DNA of 64,000 nt from DATCIH01 sp036507955 (GTDB taxonomy: Bacteria > Bacillota > Clostridia > Clostridiales > Clostridiaceae): positions 62,001 to 126,000 of the forward strand of contig DATCIH010000116.1 in NCBI GenBank assembly GCA_036507955.1. The letters are read 5' to 3'. Each line of letters starts with the position of its first letter. The first letter of the stretch is position 1. Shown here piece after piece: positions 1 through 8,681 of the stretch. The translations under genes were made by a program, and so were the position numbers. Under the pieces are notes generated by a model. The model was not told where the DNA came from. It did no database searches and worked only from the letters and a program-made list of their open reading frames with translations.

Positions 1-114
1 TCCAGTGTCAACTATAATTATTTCATCTACAATATCCTTAACACTATTAAGGCATTGTGGAAGATATTTTTCTTCATTTTTCACAATCATACATAGACTT
101 ATTTTATTGTTCAA
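1..114 (-). CDS. Family 2 glycosyltransferase, N-terminal fragment (runs off the left edge)
   Basis: Reading the minus strand from a TTG at 114 gives [20 protein letters not shown] followed by a segment ending in DEIIIVDTG. This is the standard opening of a GT-A (family 2) glycosyltransferase: first beta strand, the KNEE motif and the IVDTG nucleotide-binding strand. TTG is preferred because an AGAGGTG Shine-Dalgarno sits five bases upstream. An in-frame ATG at 174 has no good ribosome site and overlaps nothing useful. Only the first 38 codons are present. It lies just downstream of the DUF6385-type gene and probably belongs to the surface-glycan locus, adding sugars to that protein or to a polysaccharide. 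The substrate cannot be told. Confidence 0.75.
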   Translation of the reverse strand, partial: MNNKISLCMIVKNEEKYLPQCLNSVKDIVDEIIIVDTG

Positions 115-178
115 TTCCACACCTCTTTTTTTAAAAGTTAAACCAAGGAGTTCACTATTTGAACTCCCAGGCATTTTA

Positions 179-829
179 TTAATATCGGCCGTTAAAAACT
201 ACTACTATATTCTGAGCAGTACCTGATACATTTGAAATCTCCATAGTTGCATATTTCAAATAATAGCTATTAGTCATAACTCTTGTACTATTTCGAAGAG
301 TAGCTGTTTCTTGAATTAATGCTAAAGGATAAGAGGTTAAATTAGTACTTGGAGTAACAGCGAGTCTTACTGACACAGTAGAACTTGCAGTAGTATTTCT
401 AAGGTACCAGGTGGTATCCTGATATTTTGAAATATCTATTAAATTAGTGAAGGTTGATGAAGCAGCTGCTACGCTTATTGTTTGAGTCGTAGAAGTAAAT
501 GCTCTGTCAACTAAATTTACTTTTAAGGTTGCTGAAGAACTTGCTAGCTTTATTGTTCCGTTTGTTAATGAAGTAACATTAACTGTACCATTGGTAATCG
601 AAGATATTGATGCTTTAACAGTACCATTAGTTAATGATGATACTTTTATTGTTCCGTTTGTAATAGAAGAAAGAGTATTTATTGTTTCAATTAGATTTAC
701 TGTTCCAACTCCAACAATTAATTCACCGCTACTATTTACCTTAAGTGCCTTATAATTAGTTCCATCAAATCCAAATACAGAGGCTTTTAATTGTTCCGCA
801 GAATTCTGGAATACTATACTATTAGCCAA
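179..829 (-). CDS. DUF6385-like repeat protein, probable surface or spore-associated
   Basis: This 216-residue protein has no signal peptide. Residues about 45-100 hold a degenerate run of short Ser/Thr units ([27 protein letters not shown]). The last 110 residues form a compact beta-rich domain that resembles, by eye, the C-terminal domain of the 4744-5610 protein (DUF6385 family, named from memory). The Ser/Thr/Asn-rich repeats look like glycosylation substrates. It sits between two glycosyltransferases, which suggests a glycosylated surface or exosporium protein modified by its neighbours. That role is inference; no catalytic motif is visible. Confidence 0.6.
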   Translation of the reverse strand: MANSIVFQNSAEQLKASVFGFDGTNYKALKVNSSGELIVGVGTVNLIETINTLSSITNGTIKVSSLTNGTVKASISSITNGTVNVTSLTNGTIKLASSSATLKVNLVDRAFTSTTQTISVAAASSTFTNLIDISKYQDTTWYLRNTTASSTVSVRLAVTPSTNLTSYPLALIQETATLRNSTRVMTNSYYLKYATMEISNVSGTAQNIVVVFNGRY

Positions 830-920
830 AGTTTATCACTCCTTAATCGTTTTAACTTAGAGATATCTTTAAGTTCGTTACATTATATGTCGAAATTATA
901 CGAATGGTGTCGTATAATTG

Positions 921-1931
921 CTAACATTCTCTATATATATCTATCAGATTTTTGGCTATTAGATCAGAATCGTGATACTTTTCTACATAAGCCCTGCCCT
1001 CCTCACCTATTTTTTCTAGACTATCTTTATTCCTAATAAGATAGTCAAGCTTTTCTTTTAAATTATCGGGATTGGCTGATATTATAGGTAATTCTTTAGG
1101 ATAGTTTTCTTTCATAATATCACTAATAAATGTTATTACAGTCTTACCCATTGCCATAGCCTCAATAGATAGTAAACCATAAGATCCAATACACAACTGG
1201 TCAATAACTATATCTGCCTCTTCATATATTTCTCTTGCCTCCGAATGTGACACACCTTGTACTAATTTAAAAGTAAAGGCATACTTATCTCTTAATTCTT
1301 CTATTACTTTAAGCACCGCACTAGTACCTTTTATCTCGGGAGAGGTAGGCGCATGCACAATACATAATTCATTCTTACTTTCTTTAATCTTTAAAGTATA
1401 TTCTTTAATATCTATAGCTTGTTTCACAAAATATACGTTTTTATAAATTCCTTTAACATACTCATATAATTCAGCATCAGAAACGATGCAGTTATCAACG
1501 TATTTACTTAGAAACTCGAGTTTATTTATAATCGCTTTTTCATCTGTAACTTTTACCTTCACGTAAGGATTATATTTTGATGCAACAGAATAAAGCCTTA
1601 CATCTGAACCCCAATGTTGCATAAAGATTTTTTTGTTTAATTCTCTAAGCAACGGCAAATCCGAGTAATCCATAGTAAGACTTGTTCCAAAATGAAAATG
1701 AAATACATCATTTTCATTTATCAATTTTACAGCTAATTCTTTACTTAATCTGTCAGCTAAAACATTAGATATTGAAAATAGATCCAAATTATAATCTGAT
1801 TTGTACTTCAAGTAACTAGGGTAGTAATTTACAGTTTTAGCTTCTACATTAATTTTTTGTAGTGCTTTTGTAACAGTATACATTTGATTGGCAATCTCCA
1901 TGGTTCCATGTATAACCTTTAATTTTTCCAT
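921..1931 (-). CDS. Glycosyltransferase family 4-like protein
   Basis: The 336-residue protein has a two-domain GT-B layout. The N-terminal half contains HFHFGTSL and MQHWGSDVR, the acceptor-side motifs of GT4-like enzymes. The C-terminal half contains the donor-binding region, with GSYGLLSIEAMAMGKTVI matching the E-x7-E type nucleotide-sugar motif. The predicted role is cytoplasmic transfer of a sugar from an activated donor to a cell-surface glycan or protein. The ATG at 1931 follows an AGAGGTGAG ribosome site. It reads away from the SDR gene at 2121 and towards the DUF6385-like gene. Donor and acceptor are unknown. Confidence 0.8.
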   Translation of the reverse strand: MEKLKVIHGTMEIANQMYTVTKALQKINVEAKTVNYYPSYLKYKSDYNLDLFSISNVLADRLSKELAVKLINENDVFHFHFGTSLTMDYSDLPLLRELNKKIFMQHWGSDVRLYSVASKYNPYVKVKVTDEKAIINKLEFLSKYVDNCIVSDAELYEYVKGIYKNVYFVKQAIDIKEYTLKIKESKNELCIVHAPTSPEIKGTSAVLKVIEELRDKYAFTFKLVQGVSHSEAREIYEEADIVIDQLCIGSYGLLSIEAMAMGKTVITFISDIMKENYPKELPIISANPDNLKEKLDYLIRNKDSLEKIGEEGRAYVEKYHDSDLIAKNLIDIYREC

Positions 1932-2120
1932 TATAACTCACCTCTAAAAAAATAATAAATGCTCTTATAATCACATGTAAATGTTGTAATATAATATGTT
2001 CTTTTAAAAAATAAGTGCTTATTAAGAAGCAAACACAAGTTTCTAATTTTTTTTGGAATCTTTTATGGCTTAAATCAATAAAATATTATTAACAGATATT
2101 GTTAAGGGGTTTTAATAATT

Positions 2121-2987
2121 ATGTCTAGAAAATTATTAATAACAGGTGGAACCGGATTTATTGGTATCAATTTAGTAAATTATTTAAACAATGAAAATTA
2201 TATTATAAACATTGGAAGAAATAAGAACCCTTTGTGCCACAATATTTTTTGGAACTTACATGACAATTTAGAGTCTTTATCGTTAAAAGATGTAGATACT
2301 ATTATTCATTGTGCATCAATAGTAGGCGATGATAATACTAATAAATCCCAATATATTGACGTTAATGTAAAATCCACCTTGGAACTTTTAGAGTTTAGTC
2401 TAAGGAATAAAATAAAAAAGTTTATTTTGATATCTACTGGAGGAGTATACGGATTTAGTAAAAAGGTGTTTGAGGAGGGGGATATTTGTAATGCGACGGG
2501 AATATATTCACTAAGTAAATACTTTTCTGAAAAGGTGTGCGAATTATATAAAGACAAACTATCAGTAGTAATATTAAGACTTTTTTTTCCTTATGGAAAC
2601 GGACAGAAAGGGAGATTAATCAGTAATCTATTTAATAATATTATTGAAGAAAATAAGAGTATACTGAGTAAAAATGGACAGCCTATAATTAATCCAGTTC
2701 ATATTATTGATGTTGTAAGTATTATAAAAGGCGTTATTGAAAATAATTTAGAAGGAACATTTAATATTTGTGGTAATGAATATCTTTCTATAGCACAAAT
2801 ATGCAAAAAGATTTCTTTTGTAGAAAATATAGAGGATGTTGAGTTTATATTTGGTGATAAGGATATAGACAATTTAATGGGTAATAATAATAAAATATGT
2901 AGGTCATTAAATTACACAATGAAAGTTGATATAGACCTGGGACTTCAATTATTTTCAAATTACTTAAAAAATAAAGGAGGAATTTGA
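2121..2987 (+). CDS. NAD(P)-dependent sugar epimerase/dehydratase (extended SDR)
   Basis: The 288-residue protein starts with the Rossmann motif GGTGFIG at residues 9-15 and carries the catalytic pair Y129-x3-K133 (YSLSK), with the upstream Ser in ISTGGVYG. It is slightly shorter than typical UDP-glucose 4-epimerases (about 320-340). The likely substrate is a nucleotide-diphosphate sugar in the cytoplasm. It is followed one base later by an acyltransferase gene, so the two form a translationally close pair for one sugar modification. The exact reaction (epimerisation, dehydration or reduction) cannot be read from the sequence. Confidence 0.8.
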   Translation: MSRKLLITGGTGFIGINLVNYLNNENYIINIGRNKNPLCHNIFWNLHDNLESLSLKDVDTIIHCASIVGDDNTNKSQYIDVNVKSTLELLEFSLRNKIKKFILISTGGVYGFSKKVFEEGDICNATGIYSLSKYFSEKVCELYKDKLSVVILRLFFPYGNGQKGRLISNLFNNIIEENKSILSKNGQPIINPVHIIDVVSIIKGVIENNLEGTFNICGNEYLSIAQICKKISFVENIEDVEFIFGDKDIDNLMGNNNKICRSLNYTMKVDIDLGLQLFSNYLKNKGGI

Positions 2988-2988
2988 A

Positions 2989-3513
2989 ATGCATAGCAAA
3001 TTATGGACAAGTGAAGGGCCTGGGATTCCAGATATGAGTAAACTTAAAAAGTGTGGAGAAAATGTTATAATTGAAGATGGTGTAAGAATAATGTTTCCTG
3101 AAAATATTGAAATAGGCGATAATGTTTATATAGGACATGATACTATCTTAAAAGGTTATTATAACTCAATTTTGAAAATTGGCTCTAACACTTGGATAGG
3201 ACAACAATGTTTTATTCATGGAGCAGCAGGGGTAACAATTGGTGAAAATGTAGGAATTGGCCCAATGGTAAAAATTCATGGAGCAAAACATAAAGAAGCA
3301 GGGGTAAATGTTCCAATTCTATTTTCAGAATTGGAATATTTACCAATCTTTATAGAAGATAATTGTAATATTGGAATGGGTTCAGTAATTCTTCCAGGGG
3401 TAACGATTGGAGAAGGAAGTAAAATAGGTGCCAACGCTGTAGTAACTAAGGATATTCCCGCATTATCCATTGCAGTAGGCGTGCCTGCAAAAGTAATAAA
3501 AACTAGAGGATAA
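2989..3513 (+). CDS. Hexapeptide-repeat acyltransferase (left-handed beta-helix)
   Basis: The 174-residue protein has many [LIV]-G-x4 hexapeptide turns ([29 protein letters not shown]) and ends in the typical VGVPAKVIK tail of the CatB/WbbJ/NodL acetyltransferases. Members form trimers and transfer acetyl from acetyl-CoA to a sugar hydroxyl or amino group. The gene begins one base after the SDR stop, with GGAGGAATTTGAA as ribosome site inside the end of the SDR. The pair probably makes or decorates one sugar of the surface glycan. The acceptor is unknown. Confidence 0.85.
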   Translation: MHSKLWTSEGPGIPDMSKLKKCGENVIIEDGVRIMFPENIEIGDNVYIGHDTILKGYYNSILKIGSNTWIGQQCFIHGAAGVTIGENVGIGPMVKIHGAKHKEAGVNVPILFSELEYLPIFIEDNCNIGMGSVILPGVTIGEGSKIGANAVVTKDIPALSIAVGVPAKVIKTRG

Positions 3514-3531
3514 AAAGCACTGAATACTATA

Positions 3532-4494
3532 TTATTCTTCTAAATGACGATACCATTCAATGGTTTTCGCTAAGCCTGAGATTAAATCATATTTGGGACT
3601 ATATCCTAACAATTTAACAGCTTTGTCTATATTTGGTACTCTTAATTCAACATCTACATAGGTCTTAGGGACATAAACAATTTCCGACTTAGAACAAGCG
3701 ATTTGTTTTATTAAATGTGCTAACATTCCTATAGTTACAGTTCCTCTTGGATTTCCAATGTTAAAGGAATTACCCACAGCTACTTCCTTTTCAAGACATA
3801 ATAATATTCCCTCAACAAAATCTTCAATATAACACCAGGATCTTATCTGATCACCATCACCATGAATTTGTATTTGTTCATTTTTTATTGCCCTTATTAT
3901 AAATTGATGAACTGCTCCTTCACCAACTTGACCTGGACCGTATATATTAAAAGGCCTTATAGTAACAACCTTAAGTCCATATTCCTTATAATAACTGTGA
4001 GTTAAATGCTCAGCTGCAAGTTTACTTACTGAATAAGTCCATCTGGCTTCACCAACTGGTGCAAGGTTTGTTGTACACTTTTCATCTACTTTATAGGCGT
4101 ATGCCCCGAAAACTTCACTAGTAGAAAAATCAATAAATTTATCTATAAAATTAGAGTGGTCTTCTAATACTTCCAAAATATTTGCCGTTCCTATCATATT
4201 AACTTTCATAGTTTTCACCGGGTTTTTAATAACAGTATCTATACCTGCTACTGCAGCTAGGTGAATCACAACATTAGGCTTGAAATCATCTATAGTTTTT
4301 TTCAAAAATGAAAAATCTAAAATATCTCCATTAACTAAATTTATATTTTTTTTATCTAAAAGTGAAGTATATTTAATAGAATTTCTTGTTAAATTATCAT
4401 AAATTAATATTTCATTATTATTACTGATCTTTTCAATAATACGAGAGCCTATAAAACCAGCTCCGCCAGTCAATAATATCTTTTTATTTTCCAT
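3532..4494 (-). CDS. NAD-dependent epimerase/dehydratase (UDP-glucose 4-epimerase-like)
   Basis: The 320-residue extended SDR has GGAGFIG at residues 10-16, the catalytic Ser-Thr in DFSTSEVFG, and Y154-x3-K158 (YSVSK). The C-terminal substrate domain includes RPFNIYGPGQ and the RSWCYIEDFV segment usual in GalE, RmlB and GDP-mannose-dehydratase relatives. It converges on the acyltransferase gene with an 18-base gap. It probably interconverts a UDP- or dTDP-hexose for the surface glycan. The precise substrate cannot be assigned. Confidence 0.85.
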   Translation of the reverse strand: MENKKILLTGGAGFIGSRIIEKISNNNEILIYDNLTRNSIKYTSLLDKKNINLVNGDILDFSFLKKTIDDFKPNVVIHLAAVAGIDTVIKNPVKTMKVNMIGTANILEVLEDHSNFIDKFIDFSTSEVFGAYAYKVDEKCTTNLAPVGEARWTYSVSKLAAEHLTHSYYKEYGLKVVTIRPFNIYGPGQVGEGAVHQFIIRAIKNEQIQIHGDGDQIRSWCYIEDFVEGILLCLEKEVAVGNSFNIGNPRGTVTIGMLAHLIKQIACSKSEIVYVPKTYVDVELRVPNIDKAVKLLGYSPKYDLISGLAKTIEWYRHLEE

Positions 4495-4743
4495 TTACTA
4501 TCTCTCCTATTAGAGAATATGATTACGAAAATTTATATATATATCTCTAAATATAGCATATTCAATGATTTTTTTTGTGTGAGCTTTTAAAGAATGGAAT
4601 TACAGTAGAAAGTAAGACAATATAAAGTGTAGCAGAAAATATAGTATCTCATAAAATAAAATATAAAAGGAATTTTTATACTATTTTTAACATACCTTTT
4701 TCTGGATAAAAGTACCATGTTATGTTAAAAGGAAGTGAAGTAA

Positions 4744-5610
4744 TTGGAATACGAAATAATAAGACCTAAAATATCTATTGTGCAGATCATGTCAAACGAT
4801 TTTTTAGAAAATTCAGATGATACTATACGTATTGGTAAGTATAACTCTAAAAATTTATTCAGAATACTTTTTAAAATTTCTATGGATAAGCTTCCTCAAA
4901 ACGCAAAGATAGTGGATGCAACTCTTATAATAAATATTAAACATGTTGGAACTGGATATCCAAATATAATTACACCCTATGCTTTGATGGAAAATTGGGA
5001 CTTAGAGAATGTTACATGGGATAACCAACCATATTTTAACAATAAAATATGTGTTGGAAGTATAAACGTAACCAAAAGATGCAAATGTAAACTTAAAATA
5101 ACCTCTATAGTTGAAAAATGGTATAAAAATGAAATATCTAATTTTGGTTTAGTGTTAAAAAATAATGAAAAAGAAAGCAAGACTATTTCAAAGATAGTAG
5201 CCGATATGGATAGTAATTGCAAACCAACAATTAAAATCTTTTATATAAAAAGGAATTCTGATGAAATTGATTTTCGTACTCAATGTCCAATTGAATTTAC
5301 TGATAAAGTCGAGGAGTTTAATACAGATGATAAGTTTAGTTTTTCAGCCTTAAGAAATACGTCTTTGAAAAACACAGTAGTTTTTCTTGTAAAAAATATT
5401 GGAAACAATACTCTAACAGCACATTTACAAGTAAGCCCAGACGGAATTAATTTTATAGATGAACCTTTTACTGCTTTAATTGGAATGAATGAAATCAAGT
5501 ATCTTATTCCTTGTATGTTTTCTAAATTCACTAGAGTAGCAGTAAAAGATATTAATTCTATTGAAACTTCATGCGTTAGAATATGGTATCAAGCCCAGTC
5601 ATTAAACTAA
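4744..5610 (+). CDS. DNRLRE-domain plus DUF6385-like surface protein
   Basis: The start is TTG at 4744 behind AGGAAGTGAAG. The 288-residue product has an N-terminal DNRLRE-type beta-sandwich (about 1-165), including the typical WDLENVTWDNQP and VEKWYKNEISNFGLVLK segments. The C-terminal 110 residues, ending CVRIWYQAQ, resemble the C-terminal domain of the 179-829 protein. No signal peptide is seen, so export, if any, must be non-classical or tied to sporulation. It lies between sugar-nucleotide genes, and I infer a structural surface protein that is glycosylated by this locus. Confidence 0.65.
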   Translation: MEYEIIRPKISIVQIMSNDFLENSDDTIRIGKYNSKNLFRILFKISMDKLPQNAKIVDATLIINIKHVGTGYPNIITPYALMENWDLENVTWDNQPYFNNKICVGSINVTKRCKCKLKITSIVEKWYKNEISNFGLVLKNNEKESKTISKIVADMDSNCKPTIKIFYIKRNSDEIDFRTQCPIEFTDKVEEFNTDDKFSFSALRNTSLKNTVVFLVKNIGNNTLTAHLQVSPDGINFIDEPFTALIGMNEIKYLIPCMFSKFTRVAVKDINSIETSCVRIWYQAQSLN

Positions 5611-5639
5611 AGCTTTGCAAATTATCCTTGTAGGGCTTT

Positions 5640-6758
5640 TTACTTATAAAATTTATTTATATATTCACATACGTAATCTACTTCTTCAAGTGTGATTTCA
5701 GGGTAAATTGGTAAAGCTAGAATTTCTTTACTGATCTTTTCTGCCACTGGAAAGTCACCTTCTTTGTAGCCAAGGTCCTCAAAACATTCTTGTAAATGTA
5801 GTGGACGAGGATAATAAATACTAGTTTGAATTCCATTTTCTTTTAAATAGGATGCTAATTCATCTCTTTTCTCTGATAAAATATTGTATACATAGAATAC
5901 AGGTTGTTGATTAAACTTAATTCTTGGTATTCTAATAGATTTAATATTTGATAAACGTTCATCATACCATTTTGCAATAATTTTTCTCTTTTCTATGGTT
6001 TCTTGGATATATTTCATTTTTACAAGTAAAATTGCTGCTTGTATAGTATCCAATCTCGAATTATAACCAACATATTCATGATGGTATTTTTTTGTTGCAC
6101 CATGTACACGATATGCTTTTGCTAGATTGTATAACTCTTCACTGTTAGTTACTATCATCCCTGCATCCCCATATGCACCTAGGGTTTTTGTTGGAAAGAA
6201 TGAAAAAATTCCAAAATCACCAATAGTACCAGAATGTCTTGGGAATTCTCCCTTCCCTGTCCAGCTCATTCCATAGGCTTCAGCAGCATCTTCTAATACT
6301 CTTAAATTATTTTTCTTTGCTACTTTCATAATTTCATCCATATCTGACATTTGGGAAAATAAGTGTATTGGCAAGATTCCTACCGTATTTTTTGTAACTC
6401 TTTCTTCAATGATTTCTGCATTGATGTTAAAAGTATCTTCATCTATATCAATAAAAACTGGTTTGCCACTGTTTCTTGTAATACAAGAAACAGATGCAAA
6501 GAACGTAAATGGAGATGTAATAATTTCTTTGCCCTCTTTAAATCCAAGAATATCTGCTGTAAGGGTTAAAGCATCACTTCCAGAAGCTACTCCAATTGCA
6601 TATTTAGCTCCAGTAAACCCTACGACTTTTTCTTCTAATTGTCTAACTTCTTCTCCAAGAATAAAATCACCTTTTTCCATTACAGCTAGAACTGCTGCAT
6701 CAAATTCAACCTTTTTCTCCTGGTATTCTCGTTGAGATGTAAAAAACTTCACTTTCAT
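5640..6758 (-). CDS. wbpE: DegT/DnrJ/EryC1/StrS aminotransferase, WbpE/WlbC-like
   Basis: The 372-residue PLP enzyme has the internal-aldimine lysine K191 in FSFFPTKTLGAYGDAG and the PLP-binding acidic pair in LEDAAEAYG (D157). This family transaminates UDP-keto sugars with glutamate. Because it is the last gene of an operon with a UDP-GlcNAc dehydrogenase, a Gfo/Idh oxidoreductase and an acetyltransferase, the best prediction is conversion of UDP-3-keto-GlcNAcA to UDP-GlcNAc(3NH2)A, the WbpE step. The gap to the acetyltransferase upstream is 14 bases. The symbol is assigned by pathway context and could change if the substrate differs. Confidence 0.85.
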   Translation of the reverse strand: MKVKFFTSQREYQEKKVEFDAAVLAVMEKGDFILGEEVRQLEEKVVGFTGAKYAIGVASGSDALTLTADILGFKEGKEIITSPFTFFASVSCITRNSGKPVFIDIDEDTFNINAEIIEERVTKNTVGILPIHLFSQMSDMDEIMKVAKKNNLRVLEDAAEAYGMSWTGKGEFPRHSGTIGDFGIFSFFPTKTLGAYGDAGMIVTNSEELYNLAKAYRVHGATKKYHHEYVGYNSRLDTIQAAILLVKMKYIQETIEKRKIIAKWYDERLSNIKSIRIPRIKFNQQPVFYVYNILSEKRDELASYLKENGIQTSIYYPRPLHLQECFEDLGYKEGDFPVAEKISKEILALPIYPEITLEEVDYVCEYINKFYK

Positions 6759-6772
6759 TTATATGCTCTCCC

Positions 6773-7513
6773 TTATTGATTTTTAAGAAGTTGTTCTTCT
6801 GGTACATCTCTTAACACTTTAGCTGGATTACCAACAACAATTTTACTCATTTCTACGTCTTTTGTAACTACACTACCTGCTGCTACCAAACCATCTTCAT
6901 GTATGATTTTGCCAGGTAAAATAACTGCTCCTGCTCCAATTCTGCCACCCTTTTTTATAGTTACCCCTTTAAATTTACCGAACCTTTCTTTAGAACGGGC
7001 TACATAATTATCGTTAGAAGTTGTAACACAAGGTCCAATGAACACATAATCCTCAACTATTGAATAAGCAGTTAAATACACATTAGTTTGTATTTTGCAA
7101 TTAGAACCAACCCTGCAGAAATTCTCAATAGTTGTTCCTCTTCCAATAATTGTTTTTGAACCTATAGTTACATTTTCTCTTATTACAGCAGTATCAGCAA
7201 TAAACGTTTTTTCTCCAATTTCAGATCCACAATATATAATTACGCCTGCACCAATAAGGCAACCTTCACTTATTTTAGCTGGTTGCAATTCCCCATCGTT
7301 TTTGAATATACTATTTACAGATCTCATAGGCTGTTTACCTATTATGGTATTATCATCAATTCTAACATTAGCTAAGATAATTGTTCCCTTGTGTATAACT
7401 ACATTACTCCCCACAATACAATTATCACCTAGAACTACTTCATCTTCTATTACTACAAAATGTCCCATTGTTACGTTATTACCCAATTTACTTTTCTCTG
7501 AAACAAAATTCAT
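6773..7513 (-). CDS. wbpD: UDP-3-amino-sugar N-acetyltransferase, WbpD/WlbB-like
   Basis: The 246-residue left-handed beta-helix protein carries repeated hexapeptides (LGNNVTMG, LGDNCIVGSNVVIH, IGAGAVILPG) and the VVGNPAKVLRDVP tail. Length and operon position fit WbpD/WlbB, which acetylates the 3-amino group of UDP-GlcNAc(3NH2)A with acetyl-CoA. The segment TTSNDNYVARSKERF matches the loop near the active site in such 3-N-acetyltransferases. It is followed by the aminotransferase gene and preceded by the oxidoreductase, the expected gene order. Substrate assignment is from context. Confidence 0.85.
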   Translation of the reverse strand: MNFVSEKSKLGNNVTMGHFVVIEDEVVLGDNCIVGSNVVIHKGTIILANVRIDDNTIIGKQPMRSVNSIFKNDGELQPAKISEGCLIGAGVIIYCGSEIGEKTFIADTAVIRENVTIGSKTIIGRGTTIENFCRVGSNCKIQTNVYLTAYSIVEDYVFIGPCVTTSNDNYVARSKERFGKFKGVTIKKGGRIGAGAVILPGKIIHEDGLVAAGSVVTKDVEMSKIVVGNPAKVLRDVPEEQLLKNQ

Positions 7514-7549
7514 GAAAACTTCACCTTCTATATAATAATTCTGATCCTA

Positions 7550-8629
7550 TTATTTCATATCTAGAGTAGAGAAATCTCCTATTGGGAATTTAACTGGAAG
7601 CCCTGTCAGTCTTGATTTATAAGCTGCTAGTACAATAGACATTCCTTTTTTACCCTCTTCTCCATTTACGAGTGGTTCTCTATCCATATTTATAGCATCT
7701 ATCATATCTTTAAATAATGGAATATGTCCGAACCCATACACAGTATCTGGGTCTCCTCGCTGCTTTTTCAATATTTCTTCCTCGGTATCCTTGAGATCTT
7801 TAAATCTCCATGTTTTTATTGAATTAACAGCAAGTCCCCCTATAGAAACTGTACCAGTTTCACCAAAGATACTTAATGTTTCCTCTAAATTAGAGGGATA
7901 GACACAAGCAGAACCTTCAATTATACCTATAGCTCCATTTTTAAATCTTATTATTATTGCTCCGAAGTCCTCCCCTTCTATATCTCTTAAGAAAGTACCA
8001 CACTGCGCATAGACCGTATCCACTTCCCCACCCATCATCCATTGTAATAAATCAATATTGTGAATACACTGGTTCATTAAAGTACCACCATCTAACTCCC
8101 AGGTTCCTCGCCAAGGTGCTTGCGAATAATATCCCCTACCCCTATTCCAAAGAATTCTTGCTGATCCATTAACTAAAATGCCAAACCTATTTTCTTCTAT
8201 AGCATGTCTAAGCTGTTGTACTGGTTCATTAAATCTGTTTTGATGACTAATACAAAGCTTCACATTATTTTTTCTTGCACATTCAATCATTCTATCTGCA
8301 TCTAGAATAGATAAAGCCATTGGTTTTTCAACAATTACATGTTTTCCTTTATTCATGCAATACATAGCTATTTCTGAGTGATATCCACTTTCTGTAGCTA
8401 TAGAGACCAAATCAATATCTACTTTATTAAGCATTTCTTTGTAATCTATATAAACTTCTACATCTGCATTTTCACCTATTACTTTTACATACTTATCTCT
8501 TTTATCAATGGCATTCACTTCTACCACATCACAAACTGCAGCAAGTTCAATTTCATTTTCTGTTATAGCCTCTACATGCTTATAAGATATTCTTCCGCAT
8601 CCTATTATTGCTATCTTCAATTTTTTCGT
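7550..8629 (-). CDS. wbpB: Gfo/Idh/MocA oxidoreductase, WbpB/WlbA-like; probable ACG start
   Basis: The product (about 359 residues) has the N-terminal Rossmann motif IIGCGRIS, the EKPMAL motif, and the catalytic D-x3-H in NQCIHNIDLLQWM. In the WbpA-B-E-D pathway this enzyme oxidises C3 of UDP-GlcNAcA using NAD. The start is odd. The reading frame extends to a TTG at 8668 with no ribosome site. A strong AAGGAGG lies seven bases before ACG at 8629, where homologues would begin Met-Lys-Lys-Leu-Lys. The first conventional codon after the ribosome site is TTG at 8620, too distant. I therefore call ACG, probably mutated from ATG. It starts 52 bases after the dehydrogenase stop. Confidence 0.8.
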   Translation of the reverse strand, partial: TKKLKIAIIGCGRISYKHVEAITENEIELAAVCDVVEVNAIDKRDKYVKVIGENADVEVYIDYKEMLNKVDIDLVSIATESGYHSEIAMYCMNKGKHVIVEKPMALSILDADRMIECARKNNVKLCISHQNRFNEPVQQLRHAIEENRFGILVNGSARILWNRGRGYYSQAPWRGTWELDGGTLMNQCIHNIDLLQWMMGGEVDTVYAQCGTFLRDIEGEDFGAIIIRFKNGAIGIIEGSACVYPSNLEETLSIFGETGTVSIGGLAVNSIKTWRFKDLKDTEEEILKKQRGDPDTVYGFGHIPLFKDMIDAINMDREPLVNGEEGKKGMSIVLAAYKSRLTGLPVKFPIGDFSTLDMK

Positions 8630-8681
8630 TTCAATTCCTCCTTGTAATGTCTCTACAAGATATAACAATTATCAATTGAAT

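Noticed and set aside
179..829. Collagen-like or adhesin repeat protein
   Set aside because: There are no Gly-x-y triplets and no wall anchor; the repeats are irregular Ser/Thr units.
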